Positions 9,063 through 17,540 of a stretch of 64,000 nt of DNA are shown piece after piece (the stretch's first letter is position 1; every line of letters starts with the position of its first letter). A model generated the notes under the pieces. The model saw nothing but the letters and a program-made list of their open reading frames with translations. It had not been told where the DNA came from and ran no database searches. Location: assembly GCF_000378825.1 (NCBI RefSeq), contig NZ_KB900388.1, forward strand, positions 1,425,947-1,489,946, in the 5' to 3' direction. Source of the DNA: Salinispora vitiensis. GTDB lineage: Bacteria; Actinomycetota; Actinomycetes; Mycobacteriales; Micromonosporaceae. The position numbers and the translations under genes are program-made.

Positions 9063-9559
9063 CTCCGGCAGGCCGCCGTACGAGCGTCAGCGAACCAACC
9101 CAGCGGCCTGGAAACCGACACCCGCTCTCGCTCCGAACAGAAAGGCACTCGATGTCGGCGTGACCTTGGTGGCTGGATTCAGATCCAGGTCCAAGGACGG
9201 AGGGCCCGCCAAGGCGCCCCCGCCACCGGACACGCCGAGGGATGGAGGGCACGTCCGAGGTCGCGCGGCTATTCACGGGTCAGGTTCGGAGGAATCTCGC
9301 TACGTCGCCGAAGTATGCCCATCTGGCCGACGGAGCCTGGCCAGGACGGCGGGGCAGCAACCTCGTCGCCCGGTTCACCGCCGATCGTCACGAAGTACTC
9401 CAGGCGACACGGGACGTAGCCATGCGCTCAGCTTATCGAGTCAAGAATATCCTGTCATTGGACGCATGGGGTGTGGTGGGTGCAGGCTGGGTTCCACCGC
9501 GAGGAACACCGGTCCTCCCGGTTCTCATGACACCCGACGCGAAAGGCAGGGAATTGCTC
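9063..9559 (+). other. 497-base gap before the OpuAC-like gene
   Basis: Divergent promoter region between the SnoaL-like gene and the OpuAC-like gene. One reading frame stays open from 9242 into the downstream gene, but the predicted peptide is low in recognisable structure and there is no ribosome site at its start, so I treat it as untranslated. No strong hairpin, RNA gene or known riboswitch was recognised. Confidence 0.4.
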
Positions 9560-10360
9560 ATGGACACGGGTATTCGCCGGCCGGCGCTCACGGTAGGGAA
9601 CATCTCGCTGTCGTTCCACCGCGCCGCGGCCGCGGTCACCCGCCGCGTCCTGGAGGACTCCGGGCACGAAGTACGGACCATCGAGTCACCGCACCAGCGG
9701 CTCTTCGAGTTGCAGGCCGCGGGAGAGGTCGATGTGCTCGTCTCCGCCTGGCTGCCTTCCAGCCACGGGAAGTACCTGTCCCCGTACCGCGACCAAGTGC
9801 AGGTCCTGCCCGCGCACTACGAGCCGTACTGCGTCTGGGCGGTACCCCCGTACGTGCCGGCCGAAGTCGTCGGCGAGGTCGCCGACCTGGCCCGCCCCGA
9901 CGTGGTCGACCGGATGTCCGGGACCATCGACGGAATCAACCCCGGAGCCGGCATCAGCCGCTTCTCCGCCCAGATGGTCCGTGAATACGGTCTCGACCGG
10001 CACGGCTACGCATTCCGGCCGGGAACCGAAGCTTCCTTCATCAGCCGGGTGGAGCGCGGAATCGCCGAGCGCGAATGGTTCGTGATTCCGCTCTGGCGGC
10101 CACAGTATCTGAATCTGCTCCACGGCCTGCGGCCGCTGTCCGAGCCCAAGGGCCTGCTGGGCGGAGTGGACTCGGCGAGCCCGGTCATCACCAACCGCGC
10201 CATGGACGTCATCGCCCCCGAGGCGCTGGACCGTCTAGCCGGCCTCCACCTCGGCAACGAGGGGGTGGAGGCGATCGACAAGCTCATCAACGTCGACGGC
10301 CTGGCACCGCCGGACGCCGCCGACCGCTACCTGGGCCGCGGGGCCGCCGCCACTGGCTGA
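9560..10360 (+). CDS. OpuAC-like substrate-binding protein without signal peptide
   Basis: A 266-residue protein from ATG 9560, preceded by GGCAGGGAA. It resembles the periplasmic glycine betaine/choline binding domain (OpuAC): a first lobe with LTVGNISLSFHRAAAAVTRR, a VLVSAWLPSSHGKYL segment typical of quaternary-amine binders, and a late WFVIPLWRPQYLN. There is no signal peptide or lipobox and no ABC permease or ATPase nearby, so a role in transport is doubtful; it may be a cytosolic ligand-binding or enzyme-like derivative. It sits 56 bases upstream of a VOC gene, probably in one operon. Confidence 0.68.
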   Translation: MDTGIRRPALTVGNISLSFHRAAAAVTRRVLEDSGHEVRTIESPHQRLFELQAAGEVDVLVSAWLPSSHGKYLSPYRDQVQVLPAHYEPYCVWAVPPYVPAEVVGEVADLARPDVVDRMSGTIDGINPGAGISRFSAQMVREYGLDRHGYAFRPGTEASFISRVERGIAEREWFVIPLWRPQYLNLLHGLRPLSEPKGLLGGVDSASPVITNRAMDVIAPEALDRLAGLHLGNEGVEAIDKLINVDGLAPPDAADRYLGRGAAATG

Positions 10361-10416
10361 CCCCGCCCCTTGTTCCATCCCGCACCAACGCACGAATCCC
10401 CAAGGAGAGAACCAGC

Positions 10417-10896
10417 ATGACCGCCCCCGTTTCCAACCTGGGCCTGGACCACATCGCCCTGCGTACCTACGACATCGACGCCAGCGTCCGCTTCTACACC
10501 GAGGCACTGGGCTTCCGGATCGCGCACGAGTGGAGCGCGCCCGAGGCCGGTGTCAACCGCTGCGTCTTCCTCGACGCCGGCGACGACCGAGTTATCGAGC
10601 TCTTCGATGCCGCCTCCACCCCGCCCGGCGGCTCCGCGCGGGAATTCGACGCCGAGCCCCGTCCGAACGACGAGGAGCGGGCGCACGCCGCCACCCTGGT
10701 GCACTTCGCGATCCGCACCGAGGAGCCGGCCGTACTCTTCGAGCGAGCCGTCGCGGCCGGCGCCCGTCCGCTGATGGCGCCCGCGCGGATCGAGACCAAG
10801 GGGGCCACCGCCATGACCCTCGAGGTCAGCTTCGTTTACGGCCCCAACGGCGAGGTCATCGAGTTCATCAAGCGGCCGCGCCCGCAGCAGTCCTGA
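10417..10896 (+). CDS. VOC-family (glyoxalase/dioxygenase-fold) protein
   Basis: A 159-residue protein starting at ATG 10417 behind AAGGAGAGA. It has the paired beta-alpha-beta-beta-beta modules: LDHIALRTYDIDASVRFYTE with metal-ligand candidate His12, then VIELFD, then VHFAIRT and a final GEVIEFIKRP where Glu is the second-module ligand. This is the layout of single-chain VOC metalloenzymes (glyoxalase I, epimerases, fosfomycin thiol transferases). Specific reaction unknown. Downstream partner of the OpuAC-like gene; a strong hairpin at 10946-10978 ends the operon. Confidence 0.82.
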   Translation: MTAPVSNLGLDHIALRTYDIDASVRFYTEALGFRIAHEWSAPEAGVNRCVFLDAGDDRVIELFDAASTPPGGSAREFDAEPRPNDEERAHAATLVHFAIRTEEPAVLFERAVAAGARPLMAPARIETKGATAMTLEVSFVYGPNGEVIEFIKRPRPQQS

Positions 10897-10945
10897 CCGC
10901 TGGGCGGCGTTGATCTGGCCAGACCTGGCAACGACGTGCGGATAC

Positions 10946-10978
10946 TCCCGGTCCGGGCCGCCTCGGACCGGACCGGGA
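10946..10978. terminator. Bidirectional hairpin terminator
   Basis: Perfect 11-base arms TCCCGGTCCGG (946-956) and CCGGACCGGGA (968-978) with an 11-base loop, located between the convergent VOC gene and the ABC permease remnant. No U-tract follows, which is common for actinobacterial terminators. Confidence 0.65.
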
Positions 10979-11120
10979 ATTCGTCGAGAGCGCCAATCGG
11001 AGCCGGCCAGGCGCCAGCCTGCGCCGGGTGAGGCGCCGGGGCATCACCTTTGACTCATGGTGGTACCACCGAGCGCCACCCGGCGTACCGCCTCGATAAA
11101 CGAGCAAACGGTTCTCGCGC

Positions 11121-11856
11121 TTACAGGTCACGCCGGTTCCAGGGCAGCACGACCAACCCGGTGGCGACGGCAGCCCAGGTGGCGAGCACCGACCAGGCAC
11201 CGGTGGTCGTCCACGGCCAGGGCGTGCCCTCGGTGTCGACAAAGGTCAGGCGCTGCCAGGCCGGAAGCACCATCATGTGCAAGATGGTGGCCCCCAAGTG
11301 CTGCCGGCCGCTGAGCAGCGACGGCAGCATGAACAGCAGCGTGATGGTGGCCACGATGGTCAGCGCGCTGTTCCGGAAGACCGCGGCCATGCCCATTCCG
11401 ACCAGGGCGGACAACGGGGCCAGGAGGGCCGTCGCGGCCAGCAGCCGCAACGCTGCGGGATCACCGAACCCAACCGCGGAGTCCCGGCCGGACAGGATTC
11501 CCTGGGTCAGCCCGAACGAGGCAACGGCCACGACCGCGCCGAACGCAGCGGTGCTCCCCGCGATCACCACGGCCTTGGCCGCCAGCACCGCCCGGCGGGC
11601 TGGAACGGCGGTGAACGTCGTCCGGATCATGCCGGTGGTGTATTCACCGAGGAGGGCGATCGCACCGATCGCACCGGCACCGAGCGCCAGGACCGTGGCC
11701 GCACCCATGGGGAACGACAACCGCCGCCAGGGCCCATAGAGTGGACCGCAGCGACCACAACCTGATCCATTCTGAGGCGAGCAGGTCGGTGAATCGCTCT
11801 TTGCGTTCCGGCGCCCGTAGCTCCGGCTTCAGGGCGTCCTCGCGTGACACGGTCAC
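11121..11856 (-). pseudogene. ABC-2 type permease, broken by deletion and frameshift
   Basis: The N-terminus begins at ATG 11856 with FTDLLASEWIRLWSLRSTLWAL, the classic opening of small actinobacterial ABC-2 permeases. At about 11720 the frame changes and continues as AIALLGEYTTGMIRTTFTAV to a stop at 11121. Homologues of this family carry roughly 40-50 more residues between these two blocks, including the first extracytoplasmic loop, so an internal deletion plus frame change is indicated. Two of the normal membrane segments survive poorly. Its start overlaps the TGA of the ATPase gene at 11853, the normal ABC operon arrangement. Confidence 0.7.
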
Positions 11857-12785
11857 CGGTCTCCCCCGGCCTGATACTCGACACTTCCGGAAGTCAACTC
11901 CATAAACGCCTCCTCGAGCGTGGCTGGGTGCTCGGCCAGCTCGTAGAGCATGATGCGATGCGCGAAGGCGATCTCGGCGATCCGATCCGCGCCAAGCCCC
12001 GTCACCGTGAACGAGGCGCCCGCGGTCTCAACCGACGCACCCTCCGCGGTCTCAACCGAAGCACCCTCGGCGCTCAGCAGCGACGTGAGCCGCGCGTTGT
12101 CCGGGGTGCGCACCGTGACCCGCCGGCCAGCGCCACGCGCTGCGAACTCGTCCACGCTCTCAGCGGCCAGCAGCTCGCCCCGCCCGACGACGATCAAATG
12201 GGTGGCGGTGAGCTCCATCTCACTCATCAGGTGGCTCGACACAAGGACTGTGCGCCCCTCGGCGGCCAGCCGCTGGAACAGGCCCCGCACCCACAACACG
12301 CCCTCCGGGTCGAGCCCGTTGAGCGGCTCGTCGAACAGCAGCACCGGCGGGTCTCCCAGCAGCGCGGTGGCGATGCCAAGCCGCTGGCGCATGCCGAGCG
12401 AGTAGCCGCCGATCCGCCGGCCCGCCGCCTGCCCAAGGCCGACGATGTCGAGCACGTCGTTGACACGGGACCGTGGGATCGCGTTGCTGCGAGCCAGCGC
12501 CCGTAGGTGGGCCTCGGCCGTCCGGCCGCCGTGCACGTCCCCGGCGTCGATCAGGGCGCCCACGTGGCGCAGGCCGCGCGGCAGGTCACGGTAGGCGCGG
12601 CCACCGATGGTGGCCTGCCCGCTGGTGGCCCGGTGCAGGCCCAGGATGATGCGCAGGGTGGTCGTCTTGCCGGCCCCGTTGGGGCCGAGGAAGCCGGTCA
12701 CCTGGCCGGGGTGAACAGTGAAGCTGAGATTGTTGACCGCTCGCTTTTTACCGTACTGCTTCGTCAGCTCGCACACTTCGATCAT
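11853..12785 (-). CDS. ABC transporter ATPase (exporter/bacitracin-resistance type)
   Basis: A 310-residue ATPase starting at ATG 12785. Walker A is [10 protein letters not shown], the signature is GYSLGMRQR (SLGMRQ), and Walker B is VLLFDEPLNGLDPEG, followed by SSHLMSEM. The C-terminal 80 residues hold a degenerate in-frame duplication (EGASVETA repeated, 24-base unit at 12022-12069). It would energise the downstream permease, which is broken, so the pair is probably non-functional as a transporter. Divergent from a histidine kinase/response regulator pair that would be its natural controller. Confidence 0.86.
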   Translation of the reverse strand: MIEVCELTKQYGKKRAVNNLSFTVHPGQVTGFLGPNGAGKTTTLRIILGLHRATSGQATIGGRAYRDLPRGLRHVGALIDAGDVHGGRTAEAHLRALARSNAIPRSRVNDVLDIVGLGQAAGRRIGGYSLGMRQRLGIATALLGDPPVLLFDEPLNGLDPEGVLWVRGLFQRLAAEGRTVLVSSHLMSEMELTATHLIVVGRGELLAAESVDEFAARGAGRRVTVRTPDNARLTSLLSAEGASVETAEGASVETAGASFTVTGLGADRIAEIAFAHRIMLYELAEHPATLEEAFMELTSGSVEYQAGGDR

Positions 12786-12863
12786 GTGTTGATCGTGCCG
12801 CCGCGGGGTGTCCCGCAAATCGGTCCACGGGTGACAGTTTCTGGTGGCCGGCTGCCACCCAGA

Positions 12864-12949
12864 GTTGTACAACCGGCTGGCGGAGGAAACCACCATTGCC
12901 CACCAGTAAGGCCCGGGAGCGGCTCCGTGTCCTCTCTGGTTGTACGACC
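12864..12949. promoter_or_regulatory. Paired GTTGTAC palindromes in a divergent promoter region
   Basis: GTTGTACAAC (864-873, perfect palindrome) and GGTTGTACGACC (938-949, near palindrome) lie 75 bases apart between the ABC ATPase and the histidine kinase. They could bind the neighbouring LuxR-type response regulator, or the TTGTAC cores could serve as -35 elements. Symmetry seen; function inferred. Confidence 0.45.
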
Positions 12950-12992
12950 GCGGGTGGACGCGACGCATCTGTCCCCTCGATAGCATCGCCCC

Positions 12993-14249
12993 ATGTCCGT
13001 GATTCCGGCCCTGTCGTTATCCAAACGCGTACCCCCGGCCGCGTGGATCGGCCTGGCCTGGTGCCTTCTGGTCGCCGATCTGGGGTTCGGGGCCGGGCAG
13101 TCGGGCTTCGGTCCGGATTGGGCGCTCATCGGGGCGTGCTCCGCGATCGCCCTGGCCGGCATTCTGCTGGAGCGGCGGCGGCCGTTGATCTCGATTGCCG
13201 CGCTGACACTCGCCTCGTTCGCGACGACCGATGTGACGGATCCCCGCGTCCAACTACCCCTGTCGGCCCTTCTTCCGGTCTGCGTCGCGCTCTTCTTCGT
13301 CACGGTCACCCGTCCGGCCCGCACCTCCCGGTTCGCGCTGGCCTTCGTACTGGGCGTACTGGTCGTGCTGGTCGTCTACCTGGGCCAGCGCTCATACAGC
13401 GCGCTGGGTCTGACCACGGCGACCTATGACGGCTGGCCGGCTCGCACCCTGTTCGAGATCGGGCGCTATCACGTCACGACGACCCTGCCGCAGGTCGGAG
13501 CCCCCGACAAGGGCCTGCTGCTGGTGGTGATCGCCTGGCTGGCCGGCCTCTCGCTGCGGCGTTCCCGGGAGCACGCCGACGCCATGAGCGTCCAAGTGGT
13601 CCGGCGCGAGGTCGTCGCGGAGCGACTGCGGATCGCACGCGAGATGCACGACACGGTCGCGCACAGCATCGGCATCATCGCCCTGCAGGCGGGCGCGGCG
13701 CGGCGGGTCATCGACAACCGGCCGGATCGTGCCCGCGAGGCACTGACCGAGATCGAAACCGCCGGACGGCAGACCCTGTCCAGCCTGCGCCGAGTGCTCG
13801 GCGCGCTGCGGGAGGCCGACGAGGAGGTGGACCGGCCAGGCACCCCGGCGCACCCGCTCCCCGGACTGGTCGACCTCGACCGGCTGGCCGCCGCCACCAC
13901 GGCAGCCGGGGTGCAGGTGGACATCCGATGGGAGGGCGAGCGCCGCCGGTTGCCGACCGAGGTCGATCTGGCCGCGCTACGCATCGCGCAAGAATCGATC
14001 GCCAACGTGGTGCGCCATGCCGACGCCACCTCGTGCGAGGTGATCATCGACTATCGCAAGGACGACGAGGTCACGGTCGAGATCACCGACGCCGGCCGCG
14101 GCCACCACCGGGGCGCGGACAGCGGGTTCGGGCTGACCGGGCTGCGCGAGCGCGTGGCGTTGCTACATGGCGAGTTCTGGGCCGGTCCGCGTGCGGACGG
14201 CGGGTTCCAGGTAGTCGCGCGCCTGCCGGTTCCGGCGGCGGCCCGGTGA
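12993..14249 (+). CDS. Sensor histidine kinase (HisKA_3, NarL-type partner)
   Basis: A 418-residue membrane kinase. About four to five hydrophobic helices span residues 12-190, then the dimerisation/phosphoacceptor helix with REMHDTVAHSIG (His219), and a HATPase domain with the N-box region IANVVRHADA and a GFGLTGLRERV G-box. It phosphorylates the response regulator encoded next; GTG of that gene overlaps its TGA. The stimulus is unknown, but the divergent ABC exporter implies envelope or antibiotic stress. Confidence 0.88.
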   Translation: MSVIPALSLSKRVPPAAWIGLAWCLLVADLGFGAGQSGFGPDWALIGACSAIALAGILLERRRPLISIAALTLASFATTDVTDPRVQLPLSALLPVCVALFFVTVTRPARTSRFALAFVLGVLVVLVVYLGQRSYSALGLTTATYDGWPARTLFEIGRYHVTTTLPQVGAPDKGLLLVVIAWLAGLSLRRSREHADAMSVQVVRREVVAERLRIAREMHDTVAHSIGIIALQAGAARRVIDNRPDRAREALTEIETAGRQTLSSLRRVLGALREADEEVDRPGTPAHPLPGLVDLDRLAAATTAAGVQVDIRWEGERRRLPTEVDLAALRIAQESIANVVRHADATSCEVIIDYRKDDEVTVEITDAGRGHHRGADSGFGLTGLRERVALLHGEFWAGPRADGGFQVVARLPVPAAAR

Positions 14250-15055
14250 GCGTCCGGGTCGTCCTGGCCGACGACCAGCCGCTGGTCCGGGCCGCGCTCG
14301 AGATGGTCATCGCCGAGACCGACGACGTCGAGGTCGTGGGCGAGGCGGGCACCGGCGAGGAGGCCGTACGGTTGGCCGAGGAGTTGCGCCCCGACGTTGT
14401 CGTGATGGACATCCGGATGCCCGGCATGGACGGCATTGAAGCCACCCGCCTGGTCACCACGGGTCCGTGCGGGTCAAACGTGGTCGTGCTGACCACGTTC
14501 GACGACGACGCCTACGTCTACGGCGCGCTGCGGGCCGGCGCCTCGGGCTTCCTGGTCAAGGACATGGCCCTCGACGACATCCTGGCCGCGGTACGGGTGG
14601 TCGCGGCTGGTGACGCCCTGATCGCGCCGAGCGTGACCCGGCGTCTGATCGCGGACTTCACCGCGCACCCGGAACCCGCGTGCCCGGATACCGCGCACCC
14701 GGGATCCACGCGCCCGGAATCCACGCGGCGGGGACCTCCGCTTCGGGAATCCGCGCGCCCGCGACCCCCGCACGCGGAGCCCGCCCGGCCGCGGCGGTCG
14801 CTCGAAGGCATCACCGACCGCGAGCGGGAGCTGCTCACGCTGGTCGGTCGCGGATTGTCCAATGCCGAAATCGCCGCCGACATGTCGATCAGCACCGCCA
14901 CGGTCAAGACCTACGTGACGCGGCTGCTGGCCAAGCTCGACGCCCGCAACCGAGTGCACCTCGTCATCCTCGCGTACGAGGAGGGCCTGGTGCGGACATC
15001 GGGGCCCCGTCGGAGTAGCTGCCGCCTCGCCCCCGACAGGTGGCCTGAGGAATAG
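14246..15055 (+). CDS. LuxR/NarL-type response regulator with long repeat-rich linker
   Basis: A 269-residue regulator from GTG 14246, overlapping the kinase stop by GTGA. The receiver has D55 as phosphoacceptor (VVMDIRMPGMDG) and the conserved Lys in GFLVKDM. The C-terminal HTH (TDRERELLTLVGRGLSNAEI) binds DNA. Between them, nucleotides about 14660-14805 encode a Pro/Arg-rich linker of roughly 45 residues made of degenerate repeats of a short unit; most NarL regulators have 15-25 residues here. Likely regulates the divergent ABC genes. Confidence 0.88.
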   Translation: MSVRVVLADDQPLVRAALEMVIAETDDVEVVGEAGTGEEAVRLAEELRPDVVVMDIRMPGMDGIEATRLVTTGPCGSNVVVLTTFDDDAYVYGALRAGASGFLVKDMALDDILAAVRVVAAGDALIAPSVTRRLIADFTAHPEPACPDTAHPGSTRPESTRRGPPLRESARPRPPHAEPARPRRSLEGITDRERELLTLVGRGLSNAEIAADMSISTATVKTYVTRLLAKLDARNRVHLVILAYEEGLVRTSGPRRSSCRLAPDRWPEE

Positions 15056-15088
15056 ACGTGAAACAGTCCTGTCCTTCTGACTCGTTAT

Positions 15089-15340
15089 GTGGCGCCGGTG
15101 GCCGCCACGCTGATCAGTGAGGACGCCGTGCTGCTGGCGCAGATCTGCGCCGACAAACGGCTGGACGAGCTCAACCTGCGTCTCCTCGCCCCGACCGTGC
15201 TGGCCAGCCAAGCCACCACGGCCGACACGATGGCCGCCCTACACAGAGCCGGCTACGCGCCGCGCCGGCAGGACGCCGACGGCCGCGACGTCATCGAACG
15301 AACCCGCTGCCATCGTGCCGGACGGGCTGCGGGGCCTGTG
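15089..15340 (+). pseudogene. Remnant resembling the C-terminus of an XPB/Ssl2-type helicase-associated protein
   Basis: About 80 codons encode ICADKRLDELNLRLLAPTVL followed by a short ALHRAGYAP-like block. The L-R-L-L-A-P-T-V-L then A-L-x-x-A-G-Y-A-P pattern is what I recall from the C-terminus of large actinobacterial helicase C-terminal domain (Helicase_C_3) proteins of about 800 residues. The rest of such a gene is absent and the reading frame runs on into antisense of the next gene. Treated as a fragment; identification is tentative. Confidence 0.4.
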
Positions 15341-15413
15341 GTAGGCGAACTCGGCCTGTCCAGCGCGGACTACTCAGGCCCAGGTCTCACCCCCACGTGG
15401 GACACTCGTCTAC

Positions 15414-16817
15414 ATGGGCGAGTTGACCAGCGACGCGGTAGCCGAGCCGGGGTCAGAACTCCGCCCAGGCGATCCGGAACGCGTCGGGCCCCGCTGGCTG
15501 CGCCGCTTGCTCGGCTTGGACGCCATCACCATCGCGCACCTCCGGCCGGTCCTGTCGCGAGCCCTGCGGGCTACCGGCCGGGGCGTGCTGATCGTGGCCA
15601 CCGCCGTACTCAGTCTGGTTCTCTTCGTCGCCACCGCCCTCGCCACGGCGTTCATCCTGCTCGGCGTCGGGATGCTGCTGCTGCCACTGCTCACTCCGCT
15701 GGTTCGCCGGCTGACCGGGCTGTGCCGGGAACTCGCCGCCCGCTCCGGGGTAGCCATCGCCACGCCGTACCTTCCCGGGCGGCCGTCGGAGCCGGGGGTG
15801 GTCGGCTGGGTGCAGCGCTGCCGACTCATCCTCACCGACCCGGCAAGCTGGCGTGACCTACTATTCCTGCTGCTCAACGTCGTGGTCGGCTTCGCCCTCG
15901 GGCTGCTGCCGGCCACCCTGCTGGCGTATGCGGTGGAGGGGTTGTTGCTCTCCTCCGGGTTCTGGATGCTGATACGGGAGTCCGGGGTGGACTTCTGGTA
16001 CGGCTTCACCCCGATGGACAGCTGGCCACGGGCGGCGCTCGGGGCCCTGGTCAGCCTGACGGTGTTCGTCGTCTGGCTGGCCGCGGCCCCGCGGCTGGTC
16101 GCCGGGCACGCACACTTCGCCAAGGCACTGCTCGGGCCGAGCGAGCGGGCGTTGACCGCCTCCCGCATGCGGCACCTCTCGGAGACCCGGTCCGACGTCA
16201 TCAACATCCAGGCCACCGAGCTACGCCGGATCGAGCGCGACCTACATGACGGCGCGCAGGCACGGCTGGTGGCGATCGGCATGAAGCTCGGCGCGGCCAC
16301 CCGCCAGCTGCGTACCAATCCGGATGCCGCGGAGATACTGCTGGTCGATGCCCGCAACGCTACCGCCAGCGCGCTGGAGGAGTTGCGCTGCCTGATTCGC
16401 GGCATCCACCCGCCGGTGCTCGCCGAACGCGGCCTGGCGGACGCCGTCCAGGCGATCGCGTTGGAGAGCCCGATCGATGTCGACGTCACCGCCGACGTGC
16501 CCGGTCGGTTGGCCGCACCGGCGGAGTCCGCCGCCTATTTCGCCATCTCCGAACTGCTGACCAATATTGTCAAGCACGCCAACGCCGACCGGGCAAGTAT
16601 CGACCTGCGCCATCAGGACGGCGCTCTGCGCGCGGTGGTGGTCGACAACGGCCAGGGCGGCGTGGACGCCGGCGCCGGCACCGGCATCCGAGGCATCGAA
16701 CGGCGTTGTGCTACGTTCGATGGAACGTTTGTCCTCAGCAGTCCCGAAGGTGGGCCGACCATCGCAACCCTGGAGTTGCCGTGCGCGTTGTACTCGCCGA
16801 GGATCTCTTCCTGCTGA
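15414..16817 (+). CDS. Sensor histidine kinase with N-terminal membrane sensor domain
   Basis: A 467-residue protein. Residues about 40-235 form a membrane sensor domain with four main helices in two pairs, typical of the actinobacterial Sensor (PF13796) architecture. The phosphoacceptor is His278 in IERDLHDGAQARLVAIGMKL, and a HATPase_c domain with LTNIVKHANA and GTGIRGIERR completes the kinase. The response regulator gene starts inside its 3' end (37-base overlap), so the two are tightly coupled. The next locus, convergent, is an FtsX-type ABC exporter and may be a target. Confidence 0.9.
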   Translation: MGELTSDAVAEPGSELRPGDPERVGPRWLRRLLGLDAITIAHLRPVLSRALRATGRGVLIVATAVLSLVLFVATALATAFILLGVGMLLLPLLTPLVRRLTGLCRELAARSGVAIATPYLPGRPSEPGVVGWVQRCRLILTDPASWRDLLFLLLNVVVGFALGLLPATLLAYAVEGLLLSSGFWMLIRESGVDFWYGFTPMDSWPRAALGALVSLTVFVVWLAAAPRLVAGHAHFAKALLGPSERALTASRMRHLSETRSDVINIQATELRRIERDLHDGAQARLVAIGMKLGAATRQLRTNPDAAEILLVDARNATASALEELRCLIRGIHPPVLAERGLADAVQAIALESPIDVDVTADVPGRLAAPAESAAYFAISELLTNIVKHANADRASIDLRHQDGALRAVVVDNGQGGVDAGAGTGIRGIERRCATFDGTFVLSSPEGGPTIATLELPCALYSPRISSC

Positions 16818-17443
16818 GACAGGGCATGGTCCAGCTCCTCGAATCGTACGACTTCGAAATTGTCGCGGCGGTTGACAGTGGTCCGGCCCTGCTCGATGCG
16901 CTGGTGACCCTGCGCCCGGAGGTGGCGGTGGTTGACGTGCGGCTACCGCCGACGTTCACCGACGAGGGTCTCCAGGCTGCGCTGGAGGCGCGGCGCCGCT
17001 GCCCCGGGTTCCCCGTCCTGGTGCTCTCCCAGCACGTCGAGCAGCTGTACGCCAAGGAGCTACTCGCCGACGCCAGCGGCGGCATCGGCTACCTGCTGAA
17101 GGACCGGGTACTCAACTGCGACCAGTTCGTGGACGCCATTCGACGGGTCGCCGACGGTGGCACCGCGATGGACCCGCAGGTGATCTCGCAGCTGCTGGCC
17201 GTACGGTCCCGCCGGGAACCGCTGTCGATGCTGACCCCGCGCGAACGGGAGGTATTGGAGCTGATGGCCGAGGGATGCTCCAACACGGCCATCGCCCAGC
17301 GCCTCGTCGTCAGTCAGGGCGCGGTCGCCAAATACACGACCAGCCTCTTCGCGAAGCTCGATCTGGCACCGGCGGACGACAGCAACCGCCGCGTGCTGGC
17401 CGTGCTGGCCTACCTCAACAACACCCGCGTCGACGTCTCCTGA
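16781..17443 (+). CDS. LuxR/NarL-type response regulator
   Basis: A 220-residue regulator from GTG 16781, chosen because GGAG lies six bases upstream and the protein then starts directly with VRVVLAEDLFLLRQG. Phosphoacceptor D52 (VAVVDVRLPP), Lys in YLLKDRV, and a C-terminal HTH (LTPREREVLELMAEGCSNTA). Domain spacing is normal. Partner of the overlapping kinase at 15414. Confidence 0.9.
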   Translation: MRVVLAEDLFLLRQGMVQLLESYDFEIVAAVDSGPALLDALVTLRPEVAVVDVRLPPTFTDEGLQAALEARRRCPGFPVLVLSQHVEQLYAKELLADASGGIGYLLKDRVLNCDQFVDAIRRVADGGTAMDPQVISQLLAVRSRREPLSMLTPREREVLELMAEGCSNTAIAQRLVVSQGAVAKYTTSLFAKLDLAPADDSNRRVLAVLAYLNNTRVDVS

Positions 17444-17489
17444 CGGCGCGCCGGACCGAGCCTCGGGCGACCTTGCCGACAACTGCAGG

Positions 17490-17524
17490 CAGTGGTGCCC
17501 GGTCGGGCTATCGGGGCACCACTG
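17490..17524. terminator. Bidirectional hairpin terminator
   Basis: Perfect 11-base arms CAGTGGTGCCC and GGGCACCACTG with a 13-base loop, sitting in the 97-base gap between the convergent response regulator and ABC permease genes. Suitable for ending transcription from both sides. Confidence 0.7.
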
Positions 17525-17540
17525 GTCGTCGTGCTGCTCG

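Noticed and set aside
15410..16489. A 359-codon minus-strand frame
   Set aside because: Antisense of the histidine kinase at 15414; Ser/Arg-rich composition typical of shadows in G+C-rich DNA.
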